DNA of 64,000 nt from Deltaproteobacteria bacterium (GTDB lineage: Bacteria; Myxococcota_A; Polyangia; DRWM01; JAAZOP01), in assembly GCA_016218815.1 (NCBI GenBank), contig JACRCX010000059.1, positions 1 to 64,000 of the forward strand, written 5' to 3'. Within the stretch, counting starts at the first letter, position 1. Every line of letters begins with the position of its first letter. Both the position numbers and the translations under genes were made by a program. Below, in pieces: positions 19,141 to 27,469 of the stretch. Below the pieces are notes generated by a model that saw only the letters and a program-made list of their open reading frames with translations, was not told the DNA's origin and ran no database searches.

Positions 19141-19986
19141 CTATCCTGTGGTGGGCGGCGCCTCGCCCTCGGCCTTGGGCGGCGTCGTCGTCCGGCTGTT
19201 GCGGTTCGTGCGCGGCGCCAGACCCTTGACCCGCGCCAGCACGATCGTGACGTTGTCCTCGCCGCCGGCCTCGAGCGCGCTGGTGACGAGCGCCTTGAGC
19301 GAGCGCTCGGACTCGTAGCCGTTCTCGGCCAGCGCGGCCAGGATGCGGTTGTCGGGGACCATCGTCGACAGGCCGTCGGAGCAGAGCAGGTAGATGTCCC
19401 CGACCTGCGCCTCGACCTGCTTCAGGTCGACCCGGACCTCCTCCTGCATGCCCAGCGCGCGGGTGATCACGTTGCGGGGCAACGCGGCCAGGCGCTCCTC
19501 GCCCAGCTCCGGCATGGTCTGCGCGTACTCGTTGTACAGCGAGTGATCGACCGTGAGCTGCTCGATCGACTCGTTGCGGATGCGGTAGCAGCGCGAGTCG
19601 CCGACGTGGGCGATGAACAGGCGGCTCTTGGAGCGCGACGCGATCATCGCCACGATCGTCGTGCCCATCCCCTGCTGCTGGCTCTGGCTCCGCGCCTGCC
19701 GCAGGATCGCCGCGTTGGCGAGCTGGATCGCCGTGAGCAGCCGGTTCTCCTCGAACGTGATCGTCGGGTCGAAGCGGTAGGGCCAGGTCGAATCGCCGCT
19801 CTCCGAGGCGCGGAAGAACTCGGCGATCGTCGCCACCGCCAGGCCGCTCGCGACGTCTCCCGCCCGGTGGCCGCCCATCCCGTCGGCCACGAGGCACAGA
19901 TCCGCCTCCGGCATCAGCAGGTAGGCGTCTTCGTTGTGCTCACGCTCGAGTCCGACATCCGTGATGCCGAACACCTCGAGTTCCAT
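19141..19986 (-). CDS. PP2C-family Ser/Thr protein phosphatase
   Basis: A 281-aa PPM/PP2C phosphatase of the bacterial Stp1 type with all metal-binding motifs: TDVGLEREHNEDA at the N terminus, VADGMGGHRAGD, GTTIV, HVGDSRCY, VDHSLYN, LLCSDGLS and GGEDNVTIVL. The last 25 residues are a polar tail. It should dephosphorylate Ser/Thr-phosphorylated proteins and counter Hanks-type kinases. The start overlaps the end of the upstream membrane-protein gene by 73 bp in another frame, suggesting coupled expression. Confidence 0.95.
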   Translation of the reverse strand: MELEVFGITDVGLEREHNEDAYLLMPEADLCLVADGMGGHRAGDVASGLAVATIAEFFRASESGDSTWPYRFDPTITFEENRLLTAIQLANAAILRQARSQSQQQGMGTTIVAMIASRSKSRLFIAHVGDSRCYRIRNESIEQLTVDHSLYNEYAQTMPELGEERLAALPRNVITRALGMQEEVRVDLKQVEAQVGDIYLLCSDGLSTMVPDNRILAALAENGYESERSLKALVTSALEAGGEDNVTIVLARVKGLAPRTNRNSRTTTPPKAEGEAPPTTG

Positions 19987-20459
19987 GGGACTGCTCCTCC
20001 GCCCCTCGGCGGCGGAGGGCAGTCTAGCCCGAGCGGACGCGCGGTGGCAACAGACATGCGCACCGCCGGCACGGAAGAATCGGCCGCGGTCCCGGCGTCC
20101 GGGCGGGCCCCCGCCCCACCGGACTCCTCGCTCCAGCGCGGCCCGATGTCGTGCACGCGCGTCGTGGCCAGGAGGGTGCCGTAGACGCCGACCAGCAGCG
20201 CCAGCGACGCGGCCTGGGCGAAGACCACCAGCCGATCGCGACGACGACGCAGCTCCACGACCTGCGCCTCGCGCGCCGCCTTCGCCATCCGCGCCAGCAC
20301 CCGTTCGGCGAACCCGTCCGGGGCCTGCGACGGCCCCGCGCGGCGCAACGCCGCCCGCACCAGGCGCATGCGCTCCAGGACCGCCCGCTCCCGCGGATCC
20401 TCCGGGGCTCGCTCGGCCTCCTCGTCCACCTTCGCCGCGATCTGCTCCAACCGATCCAT
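19914..20459 (-). CDS. Single-pass membrane protein, possible anti-sigma factor
   Basis: A 181-aa protein from ATG 20459, preceded by GGAG; an ATG at 20513 in the same frame is an alternative. Residues 1-70 are charged and helical (MDRLEQIAAKVDEEAER...FAERVLARMAKAARE), followed by a hydrophobic segment (VVFAQAASLALLVGVYGTLL) and a low-complexity tail. Its place directly after an ECF sigma gene, with a cytosolic helical domain before one membrane span, is the usual layout of an anti-sigma factor. It lacks the HxxxCxxC zinc motif. The tail running 73 bp into the phosphatase gene could be real or reflect a frameshift. Confidence 0.65.
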   Translation of the reverse strand: MDRLEQIAAKVDEEAERAPEDPRERAVLERMRLVRAALRRAGPSQAPDGFAERVLARMAKAAREAQVVELRRRRDRLVVFAQAASLALLVGVYGTLLATTRVHDIGPRWSEESGGAGARPDAGTAADSSVPAVRMSVATARPLGLDCPPPPRGGGAVPWNSRCSASRMSDSSVSTTKTPTC

Positions 20460-20595
20460 CGCTTTCTTCTCCGTCACGCCCGTTCCGTCGCCCCGCCCTG
20501 CTCGTTCGTTCATCGCCTTCGGCTCCCCGGCGGGGGTTCGCGCGGCGGCAGGCTTCGGACAGCCGCCGGACGGTTTCGTTCCCGCAGGCGGTCCG

Positions 20596-21258
20596 TCACG
20601 GCCCCTCCTCCCCGCCCTCCTCCAGCTCGGTCCCGAAGACGATCCGGTGCAGCGCCGCTCGCGCCCGGTGGATCCGGCTCTTCACCGTCCCCTCCGGAAC
20701 CCCCGTGATCTCCGCGATCTGGTCGTACGACAGCCCCTCGATCTCCCGCAGCACCAGCGCCTCGCGAAACTCCTCCTCGAGCTCCCCCAGCGCGGCCAAG
20801 GCCTTGGCCGCCAGCTCCCGCGCCGAGGTCTCCTGGTCCGGCCGGTCGATCCGCCCGACGGTCGGGAAGTGACCGTCGTCCGCGGCCTGCGGCTCCCAGC
20901 CCTCGTGCGCGTCCCAGGCCACCTTGAGCTGCTGCCGCCGCCGCCGCAGGTACTTGACGTGGTTCTTGACGTGGTTGACCGCCACCCGGAACAGCCACGT
21001 GGAGAACTGCGACTCGCCGCGGAAGGAGTGGATCGAGCGGATCAGGCTCACGAACACGTCCTGCGCGACGTCCTCGGCCTCCTGCCGGTTCCCCAGCATC
21101 CGGAAGGCGATCGTGAACACCCGGTGCTCGTACTCCCGCACCAGCTCGCGATAGGCCGCCGCATCGCCGCGCCGCAGCCCCTCGACCAGCTCCCGATCCG
21201 TCTCGTGCACGCTCGTCCGCCCCGTCGCCCCCCGCGACCCTTGTCTTGCGGGCGCCAT
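20596..21258 (-). CDS. ECF-family RNA polymerase sigma factor
   Basis: A 220-aa RpoE-like sigma factor from ATG 21258 (GTG 21210 is an alternative). Region 2 is clear: YRELVREYEHRVFTIAFRML, then AEDVAQDVFVSL and FRGESQFSTWLFRVAVNHVKNH. Region 4 is FREALVLREIEGLSYDQIAE and VPEGTVKSRIHRARAAL. It heads a minus-strand set with a membrane protein, a PP2C phosphatase and a DUF2505 protein, so it probably directs an envelope- or stress-linked response. Sequence upstream of the ATG has little room for a leader before a dispersed repeat. Confidence 0.95.
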   Translation of the reverse strand: MAPARQGSRGATGRTSVHETDRELVEGLRRGDAAAYRELVREYEHRVFTIAFRMLGNRQEAEDVAQDVFVSLIRSIHSFRGESQFSTWLFRVAVNHVKNHVKYLRRRRQQLKVAWDAHEGWEPQAADDGHFPTVGRIDRPDQETSARELAAKALAALGELEEEFREALVLREIEGLSYDQIAEITGVPEGTVKSRIHRARAALHRIVFGTELEEGGEEGP

Positions 21259-21297
21259 CTTCGCATATACTCGCCGCCGCGGGGAACAGGAAGGGGC

Positions 21298-21340
21298 GTT
21301 CGCGCAAAGGTCGCAAAGGGACGCCAAGGTCGCAAAGGGA
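21298..21340 (-). repeat. Dispersed repeat, family E (CTTTGCG type)
   Basis: A phrase of CTTTGCG units, each separated by 2-6 bases, ending CTTTGCGCGAA; here on the minus strand. Other copies: 55773-55816, 57293-57340 and 62255-62299. Confidence 0.8.
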
Positions 21341-21379
21341 ACAGGGAAGGGGATGGGGGAAACCCCCTGGTGAGCGGAC

Positions 21380-22048
21380 ATGAGAAGAAGTGACGCAAGA
21401 GGTGCCGCCTGGCTCGCCACGCTGGCGCTGCTGCTGGCCGTCCTTCCCGCGTGCCGGAAGGGGGCGGAGCTGCCGGCGGTGGCGGGGGCGAAGACCGTCG
21501 TCCCGTTCTCCGCGGTGGTGCTGTTCCGGGAGATGCCGGTCTCCAGCCGCGAGTTCGACGCGCCCGAGCGGCGCTGGACCGCGTCCTCCTCGCCGCGCTT
21601 CGATGACGGCAGGCTGCGGTCGCACCCCGGCGCCGACGGCGGGACCGTCTTCGTCGAGATCCCGCCCACGATGGCCTTCAAGAACCGCGGCGCCGACTGC
21701 GGGTCGGTCGACGACCGTCGCGTCTGCGCCTTGCCCTGGGACCAGGCCGAGCTCACCCTCTGCGGCCGGCCCTTCGAAGGCCACCTGGAGATCACCAACG
21801 AGCACCTCGCCGATTCGACGCTCTTCGTCTGCCGCGTCGTGACGCCCGCGCACGGGGAAGCCGACGGCGGCTGGGCCTATGCCGAGCGCGACTGCACGCG
21901 GGCCGAGCGCATCCGGCTGCGCACGATCGATCCGGCCGACCTCCAGTTCCGGATCGGTGACCTCGCGCTGGTCGCGGATCCCGGCGCGACGACGGACCGG
22001 AAGGTGTGCGAACGCGTGGCCAAGGCGAGCCAGAAACCCGCCCCGTGA
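21380..22048 (+). CDS. Lipoprotein of unknown function
   Basis: A 222-aa protein with signal MRRSDARGAAWLATLALLLAVLPAC and lipid Cys 25. The mature part is a single domain with six or so cysteines (ADCGS, RVCALPW, LCGRP, FVCRVV, DCTRA, KVCER) that could form disulfides. I do not recognise a family. It starts divergently from the ECF sigma gene and ends 27 bp before mtnP, so it may share a transcript with it. Confidence 0.8.
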   Translation: MRRSDARGAAWLATLALLLAVLPACRKGAELPAVAGAKTVVPFSAVVLFREMPVSSREFDAPERRWTASSSPRFDDGRLRSHPGADGGTVFVEIPPTMAFKNRGADCGSVDDRRVCALPWDQAELTLCGRPFEGHLEITNEHLADSTLFVCRVVTPAHGEADGGWAYAERDCTRAERIRLRTIDPADLQFRIGDLALVADPGATTDRKVCERVAKASQKPAP

Positions 22049-22075
22049 GGGAGGGCGCCCGCGAGGAGTGAATCG

Positions 22076-22942
22076 ATGACGGAACGCATTCTCGGGGTCG
22101 TGGGCGGGTCCGGTTTCTACGACATGCCGGGCCTGACCCACCTCGGCGAAGAGCGCGTGGAAACGCCGTTCGGGCCGCCGTCGGACGCGATCGTCCGGGG
22201 GCGGCTGGGCGACCTGACGCTCCTGTTCCTCCCGCGCCACGGCCGCGGGCATCGCTTGACGCCGTCGCAGATCAACTACCGGGCCAACGTCTTCGCGCTG
22301 AAGAAGCTCGGCGCCCAGGGCATCATCTCGGTCTCGGCCTGCGGCTCGATGAAGGAGGAGATCGCGGTCGGGCAGATCGTGATCGTCGACCAGTTCTTCG
22401 ACCGCACGCGCGGGCGCAAGGACACCTACTTCGACTGCGGCGTGGCGGCGCACGTGCAGTTCGCGGACCCCGTGTGCCCCGACCTGGCCGGGACGCTGTA
22501 CGACGCGGCGGTGCGGCTCGGCCTCCCCGCGCGAAAAGGCGGGACCTACGTCTGCATGGAAGGGCCGGCCTTCTCGACCCGGGCCGAGTCCCGCATCTAC
22601 CGGCAGTGGGGGGTCGACGTGATCGGGATGACGAACATCCCCGAGGCGAAGCTCGCGCGCGAGGCGGAGCTGTGCTACGCGACGATCGCCATCCCCACCG
22701 ACTACGACTGCTGGCGCTCGGAGAACGCCGACATCGACGTCGCCACGATCATCCAGGCCCTGCTCGCCAACGTCCAGCGCGCGCAGGACCTGATCCGCGA
22801 GGCCGCGCCGCGTTTCACCCTCCCGCGCAAGTGCTCCTGCTCCACGGCGCTCGACACCGCGCTCATCACGGACCGCGGCGCGATCGGCGACGACGTGCGC
22901 GAAAAGCTGCGCCCGATCCTCGGCCGCGTCCTCGGCCTGTGA
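22076..22942 (+). CDS. mtnP: S-methyl-5'-thioadenosine phosphorylase
   Basis: A 288-aa trimeric purine-nucleoside-phosphorylase-type enzyme that cleaves methylthioadenosine with phosphate to adenine and methylthioribose-1-phosphate, in methionine salvage. Motifs: GVVGGSGFYDMPGL (phosphate loop), LFLPRHGRGH, NYRANVFALKKLG, YVCMEGPAFSTRAESR, GMTNIPEAKLAREAELCYA and TDYDCW, matching the MtnP subgroup (Ser and Asp at the purine-binding loop). GAGGAG lies upstream of the ATG. A PfkB-type kinase follows 69 bp later. Confidence 0.97.
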   Translation: MTERILGVVGGSGFYDMPGLTHLGEERVETPFGPPSDAIVRGRLGDLTLLFLPRHGRGHRLTPSQINYRANVFALKKLGAQGIISVSACGSMKEEIAVGQIVIVDQFFDRTRGRKDTYFDCGVAAHVQFADPVCPDLAGTLYDAAVRLGLPARKGGTYVCMEGPAFSTRAESRIYRQWGVDVIGMTNIPEAKLAREAELCYATIAIPTDYDCWRSENADIDVATIIQALLANVQRAQDLIREAAPRFTLPRKCSCSTALDTALITDRGAIGDDVREKLRPILGRVLGL

Positions 22943-22959
22943 CGACGCCCGCCACCCCG

Positions 22960-22995
22960 GTCGACTCATGACTCACGACTCACGACTCACGACTT
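22960..22995 (+). repeat. Dispersed repeat, family D (GACTCATGACTCACGACTC type)
   Basis: A run of GACTCAT/GACTCAC units. Related copies: 10066-10094, 52231-52264, 52315-52349 and 63620-63657. Confidence 0.8.
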
Positions 22996-23011
22996 CCCCC
23001 GGAGGCCCCCC

Positions 23012-23914
23012 ATGAGCATCCTCGTCGTCGGCTCCATGGCGCTCGACGACCTCGAGCTGCCCTCGGGCAGGTTTCGCAATGTGCTCGGCGGCTCGGCGAC
23101 GCACTTCTCCTTCGCCGCCTCGTCCCTGGCGCGCTGCCGCGTCGTCGCCATCGTCGGACGGGACTTCCCGAAACGCGCGCTGAAGCGCCTGTGCGCGCGT
23201 GGCGTCGCGCTCGACGGCCTCGCGCACTGCGACGGTCCCACCTTCCGCTGGGGCGGCCGCTACCTGCCCGGCTTCCGCGGGCGCGAGACGAAGTTCACCC
23301 GCCTCGGCGTCTTCGCCAGGTTCTCGCCGGACATCCCCGAGGCCTGGCGCAAGAGCCCGACGGTCTTCCTGGGCAATATCTCGCCCGTCCTCCAGGCCCG
23401 CGTGCTGGATCAGGTGCGGCGGCCCAGGTTCACCGCCATCGATACGATGAACTTCTGGATCACCGGCCAGCGCCCCGCGCTCGAGGCCGTCGTCCGCCGC
23501 GTGGACGCCGTCTTCGTCAACGACGAGGAGGTCCTGGAGTGGACGGGGGCGGCGAGCATCTTCGACGGCATCGACCGCCTGCACCAGAAGGGCCCGTGGG
23601 TCGTGCTGGTCAAGTGCGGCGAGCACGGCGCGTACCTCTCGTGCCGCGGCGAGCTGACCTTCGTGCCGGCGGTGCCCGTGCGCAAGGTGGTCGATCCCAC
23701 CGGCGCGGGCGACGCCTTCGCCGGGGGCTTCATGGCCGCCGTGGATCGCTCCCGCCGCATCGACGGCCACGCCCTCCGCTCCGCCCTCCGCACCGCCGCC
23801 GCCGTCGCCAGCTTCGCCGTCGAGGGCGTCGGTGCCGACGCCCTCGCCCGCCTCGACCGCCCCGCCATCGCCGCCCGCCGCCGGACGCTGGCCCGCCTGG
23901 TCCAAGTCGGTTGA
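23012..23914 (+). CDS. PfkB-family carbohydrate/nucleoside kinase
   Basis: A 300-aa ribokinase-fold kinase. The N terminus MSILVVGSMALDDLELP and the glycine pair LGGSATHFSFAAS bind substrate; DPTGAGDAFAGGF near residue 230-242 is the PfkB signature with the catalytic Asp. GGAGG precedes the ATG. Its position next to mtnP suggests a role in methylthioribose or adenosine metabolism, but substrate cannot be read from sequence. Confidence 0.92.
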   Translation: MSILVVGSMALDDLELPSGRFRNVLGGSATHFSFAASSLARCRVVAIVGRDFPKRALKRLCARGVALDGLAHCDGPTFRWGGRYLPGFRGRETKFTRLGVFARFSPDIPEAWRKSPTVFLGNISPVLQARVLDQVRRPRFTAIDTMNFWITGQRPALEAVVRRVDAVFVNDEEVLEWTGAASIFDGIDRLHQKGPWVVLVKCGEHGAYLSCRGELTFVPAVPVRKVVDPTGAGDAFAGGFMAAVDRSRRIDGHALRSALRTAAAVASFAVEGVGADALARLDRPAIAARRRTLARLVQVG

Positions 23915-24036
23915 AGCCCTCCCCCCCCTGGACGCTACGTCGTTTCCGGTGCATACTCACCCGACTTTTCGCGGCGGCGCCGACCCGAAGGGGGGTGTGG
24001 CGCGATGACAACGTGAAAGAGGAGGACGGAGAAGCT

Positions 24037-24906
24037 ATGAACCGGAAGATCTTGTGGTGCGTGGCGATCGTGGGCGCGATGGCGACCGTGCTGTCGGGCA
24101 TCTCGTGCGGCGACGACGACGTCAACCCGTCGGACGGCGGCGACGTGCGCGACGAAGGCGGCGGCGGAGATGTCGCGGACGTGGTCGACGAAGGGGGCGG
24201 CGGCGCGTGCCCGCCCACCGCGATCTCCGGCGGCATCTCCACGATGCGCTTGCGGCGTTTGAACGTTACGCTCCCGGAGGCCATGCAGGGTGCGGTCATC
24301 AAGCAGCTCATCAACGGCTCGATGGATGATGGAAGTTTCATCTGGCTGCTGCGGTTCGAGGGCATCGGTACAGGCGAGATCGTGCTGGAGACCGGTTCTG
24401 GACAGGCCACGGGCGCGGCCGACACGTACTCCTTCCTGCCCGACCCGTTCCTGCCGGACACCATGACGATGGCCGAGGATGTGCTCGACTTCTCGCTGAC
24501 GGGCGATCCGATCGCCGAGCTCAACGTTCCGATGTGGGAGGAGTCGACGTCCTACCCCGCTCCCCCGCTCCTCACGCTGCCCCTGCGGGAGTTGCAGATC
24601 TCGGGGACCTTCAGCGACGACCACCTGAACATCGGCGTGTACGACGAGACGGCCGGGGATTGGATCGATGGCGGCTTCCTCGAGGGCAAGGTAACGACCG
24701 CCGACGCCCAGGCGACCGTCATTGACCTTCTCGGCATGACCCTGTGCGGCCTTGTCTCCGGCGACGTCGGCCTGTCCGGCGATCCGTCGGACGACTGCAG
24801 CGAGGCCCGCCATCCGTGGCCCCAGGAGCCCGACACCACGGTCGGGACCGATCCGGCGTACAACTTCACCGGCACGATCGCCGCCTCCCCCGTCTGCATC
24901 GAGTAG
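24037..24906 (+). CDS. Lipoprotein of unknown function
   Basis: A 289-aa protein with AGGAGG before the ATG. The signal ends VLSGISCGDDD with lipid Cys near residue 24, then a Gly/Asp/Val linker (GGGGDVADVVDEGGGG). The mature part is beta-rich with TISG-type strands (LRELQISGTFSDDHLNIGVYD) and four cysteines. It resembles hypothetical Myxococcota lipoproteins in layout only; I do not recognise a named domain. Confidence 0.85.
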   Translation: MNRKILWCVAIVGAMATVLSGISCGDDDVNPSDGGDVRDEGGGGDVADVVDEGGGGACPPTAISGGISTMRLRRLNVTLPEAMQGAVIKQLINGSMDDGSFIWLLRFEGIGTGEIVLETGSGQATGAADTYSFLPDPFLPDTMTMAEDVLDFSLTGDPIAELNVPMWEESTSYPAPPLLTLPLRELQISGTFSDDHLNIGVYDETAGDWIDGGFLEGKVTTADAQATVIDLLGMTLCGLVSGDVGLSGDPSDDCSEARHPWPQEPDTTVGTDPAYNFTGTIAASPVCIE

Positions 24907-24939
24907 CTCGTTTCCACGCGGCCCCGCGGGACCCCCCCG

Positions 24940-24990
24940 CACCTCCGGACCAACAACTGGACCCGGACGATCCACCAACAACCAAAATCC
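24940..24990 (+). repeat. Dispersed repeat, family H (CCGGACCAACAACT type)
   Basis: A phrase starting CCGGACCAACAACT and ending in CCAACAACC. A related copy lies at about 8210-8265 inside the linker of the proline-rich two-domain protein, where it encodes a Gln/Thr/Asn-rich stretch. Confidence 0.6.
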
Positions 24991-25072
24991 CTCTCGCCTC
25001 CCCGCCCCTCACGTTGTAAGCTACGCGCCCAACGACGGCATCCGGGTTCCGTCGGGGGAAGGAGGAGACGCG

Positions 25073-27244
25073 ATGAACACCCGCGTTTCGCTTGCCATTT
25101 GGGTCGCACTGGGGGCGCTCGCCTGGCCCGCCGGCTGCGGAGATGATTCGTCGACGGGGGACGCCGACGTGCTCGAGGAAACCGGCGACGACGCCGGCGA
25201 CGCGTCCGACGCGGACGCGCCGGACGTCGAGGACGGGGAGGTCCCGGAAACGACGGAGACGGACACGGAGGCCGACACCGAGACGGACGCCGGGGACGAC
25301 GGCGACGCCGGGGACGCCGAAGTCCCGTTCTGCGCGGCCAACCCGGACGGCACGCCGTGCGACGACGGCGACCTGTGCACCACCGGCGAGACCTGCTCCG
25401 GCGGAGCGTGCACCGGCGGCGATGCCGTCACCTGCGACGACACCGACCTCTGCACCGATGACGCGTGCGACCCGGCGACCGGGGACTGCGCCTTCACCCC
25501 GAACACCGCCCCCTGCGACGACGGCGATCCGTGCACCCTGGACGACGCCTGCGACGCCGGCGATTGCGCGTCGGGGCCGCCCCGCGATTGCACCGCCTTC
25601 GACGACGACTGCAACGTCGGCCGCTGCAACTCCCTCGCCGGGACCTGCTATGCCGACCCCGTCGTCGACGATACCCCGTGCGACGATCTCGACGCCTGCA
25701 CCACCGGCGAGCTGTGCGCCGGCGGCATCTGCGGCGGCGGGACCACGACCGACTGCACCGCCCTCGACGATCAGTGCAACGTCGGCGTCTGCCTCCCGGC
25801 CGACGGCACCTGCGCCGCGGAGCCGGTGGCCGCCGATACGCCCTGCGACGACCTGGAGACCTGCACCACCGGCGACCTGTGCCTCGCCGGCGCCTGCCTC
25901 GGCCAGAAACCGGACGTCGACGGCGACGGCTACACCGCCCTCGGATGTCTCGACGGCGACGACTGCGAGGACACCCTCTGGGACGTCAACCCCGGCGCCG
26001 TCGAGGGCCCGGTGGGGCGCGCCACCTGCTTCGACCGCCTGGACGACGACTGCGACGGCTTCTCCGACTTCGCCGACACCGCCTGCGACGGGCTCGACTT
26101 CGGCGCGCTCGACTCCCCGGCGACCGCCGAGGTCAACGCCGGGGCGACGTCGCCGCTCATCCGCTGCCGGGTCTTCGAGCCGGGCGAGACCGAGACGCCG
26201 GGGCCGATGACCGGCCTGACCGCCGAGGTCGGCGTCGGTCCCTACCGCACCGACCCGACCGACAACGCCACCTGGACCTGGGCGGCGATCGACTACCTGG
26301 GCCAGGGCGGCCCCAGCAGCTTCTCCGACGTCTTCGCCGGGTCGTTCGCGGCCCCCGCGCCGGGCCAGTACAGCTACGCCTGCCGCTTCTCCACCGACTC
26401 CGGCGCCACGTGGCTCTACGCGGACACCGACGGCAACGGCGCCGCCTCCCCGGCCAACGGCATCCAGGTCGATCGACTCGGCACCGTCACCGTCATCGTC
26501 AACAACCACCTGCTCCTGACCGAGGTCTGCGTGGTCTCGACCGGTCGCGAGTTCGTCGAGATCCACAACCCCACGGCCAGCCCCGTCGACCTGACCAACT
26601 ACTACCTCACCGACACGGCCGACTCCATGACGACCTGGCGGTACTGGGACCTCGTCGCCGGTACCGGCACGACCCGCTCCTGGGACTTCGTCGTCCACTT
26701 CCCGACCGGCTCGACGATCCCCGCCGGCGGGCGCATCACCATCGCCATGGGCAGCGCCGTCAATTTCAACCTCAACTTCAGCGCCGACCCCGACTACGAA
26801 ATGTGCCCGGGTACGCCCGACGACGGTTCGGTGCCCAACATGGTCCCCGCCTGGGCCGGCGCCGCCTGCGCTTCCACGGGGCCGCTCAACAACTCCGCCG
26901 AGACCCTCGTCCTCTTCTACTGGAACGGCACGACCGACCTGGTGCAGGACGTCGACATGTTCCAGTGGGGCAACACGGACGAGGCGGTCGTGAAGACCGG
27001 CATCTCGCGCGATGGACCCGACGCCGGCACCGCCACGACCCCGTACCTGGCCGATACCGCGGTCGCGTCCCAGTTCGCCTTTACCCCGACCCCGCACTCG
27101 ACGACCACCTCCTTCGAACGCTTCGAGCTGGGCGAGGGAACCGAGACCTTCTCGGCAGGCAACGGCATCACCGGCCACAACGAGACCAGCGAGGACTACA
27201 CCACCACCTGGCGCACCTCCTCCGCCGCCAACCCGGGCACGTAG
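25073..27244 (+). CDS. Large Cys-rich lipoprotein with a lamin-tail domain
   Basis: A 723-aa protein with GGAGGAG before the ATG. Signal MNTRVSLAIWVALGALAWPAGC gives lipid Cys 22; an Asp/Glu/Thr linker follows to about 82. Residues 84-290 hold five or six disulfide-type repeats (PCDDGDLCTTGETCSGGAC pattern), then a MopE-like FDRLDDDCDG. A beta-sandwich section lies at about 350-475, and a lamin-tail-like domain at about 480-715 (LLTEVCVVSTGREFVEIHNP, VDLTNYYLTD). It is probably displayed outside the cell for adhesion or ligand binding. No catalytic motif is visible. Confidence 0.85.
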   Translation: MNTRVSLAIWVALGALAWPAGCGDDSSTGDADVLEETGDDAGDASDADAPDVEDGEVPETTETDTEADTETDAGDDGDAGDAEVPFCAANPDGTPCDDGDLCTTGETCSGGACTGGDAVTCDDTDLCTDDACDPATGDCAFTPNTAPCDDGDPCTLDDACDAGDCASGPPRDCTAFDDDCNVGRCNSLAGTCYADPVVDDTPCDDLDACTTGELCAGGICGGGTTTDCTALDDQCNVGVCLPADGTCAAEPVAADTPCDDLETCTTGDLCLAGACLGQKPDVDGDGYTALGCLDGDDCEDTLWDVNPGAVEGPVGRATCFDRLDDDCDGFSDFADTACDGLDFGALDSPATAEVNAGATSPLIRCRVFEPGETETPGPMTGLTAEVGVGPYRTDPTDNATWTWAAIDYLGQGGPSSFSDVFAGSFAAPAPGQYSYACRFSTDSGATWLYADTDGNGAASPANGIQVDRLGTVTVIVNNHLLLTEVCVVSTGREFVEIHNPTASPVDLTNYYLTDTADSMTTWRYWDLVAGTGTTRSWDFVVHFPTGSTIPAGGRITIAMGSAVNFNLNFSADPDYEMCPGTPDDGSVPNMVPAWAGAACASTGPLNNSAETLVLFYWNGTTDLVQDVDMFQWGNTDEAVVKTGISRDGPDAGTATTPYLADTAVASQFAFTPTPHSTTTSFERFELGEGTETFSAGNGITGHNETSEDYTTTWRTSSAANPGT

Positions 27245-27411
27245 AGGAGCGAGTGGCGTCCCCGGACCGCCGCGAGGTTCGCGCGTGTCGACCGGTCCGG
27301 AAACCGTCCACCGTTCCACCCGGCGGCGGGAAAGTCCGTGGCGCGGCGCCTCGCCGCGCCGCGGGCATCCGAATCCGGAACCGGCGGCCCGGCAGGTCTT
27401 CCGCGCCCGGT

Positions 27412-27461
27412 CCCCTCTTCTCAGCGCCCCTCTCGGCGCCCTCAGCGTCTCAGCGGTGAGT
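27412..27461 (+). repeat. Dispersed repeat, family F (CTCAGCGCC type)
   Basis: CTCAGCG units with variable spacers ending CTCAGCGTCTCAGCGGTGAG. The second copy is at 42171-42217. This one ends 8 bp before a permease start codon. Confidence 0.75.
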
Positions 27462-27469
27462 TCCCCTCC

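Noticed and set aside
16363..20184. 1273-codon plus-strand open frame
   Set aside because: It lies antisense to the PHP, DUF2505 and PP2C genes, is Arg/Pro/His-rich, and shows no recognisable motif.
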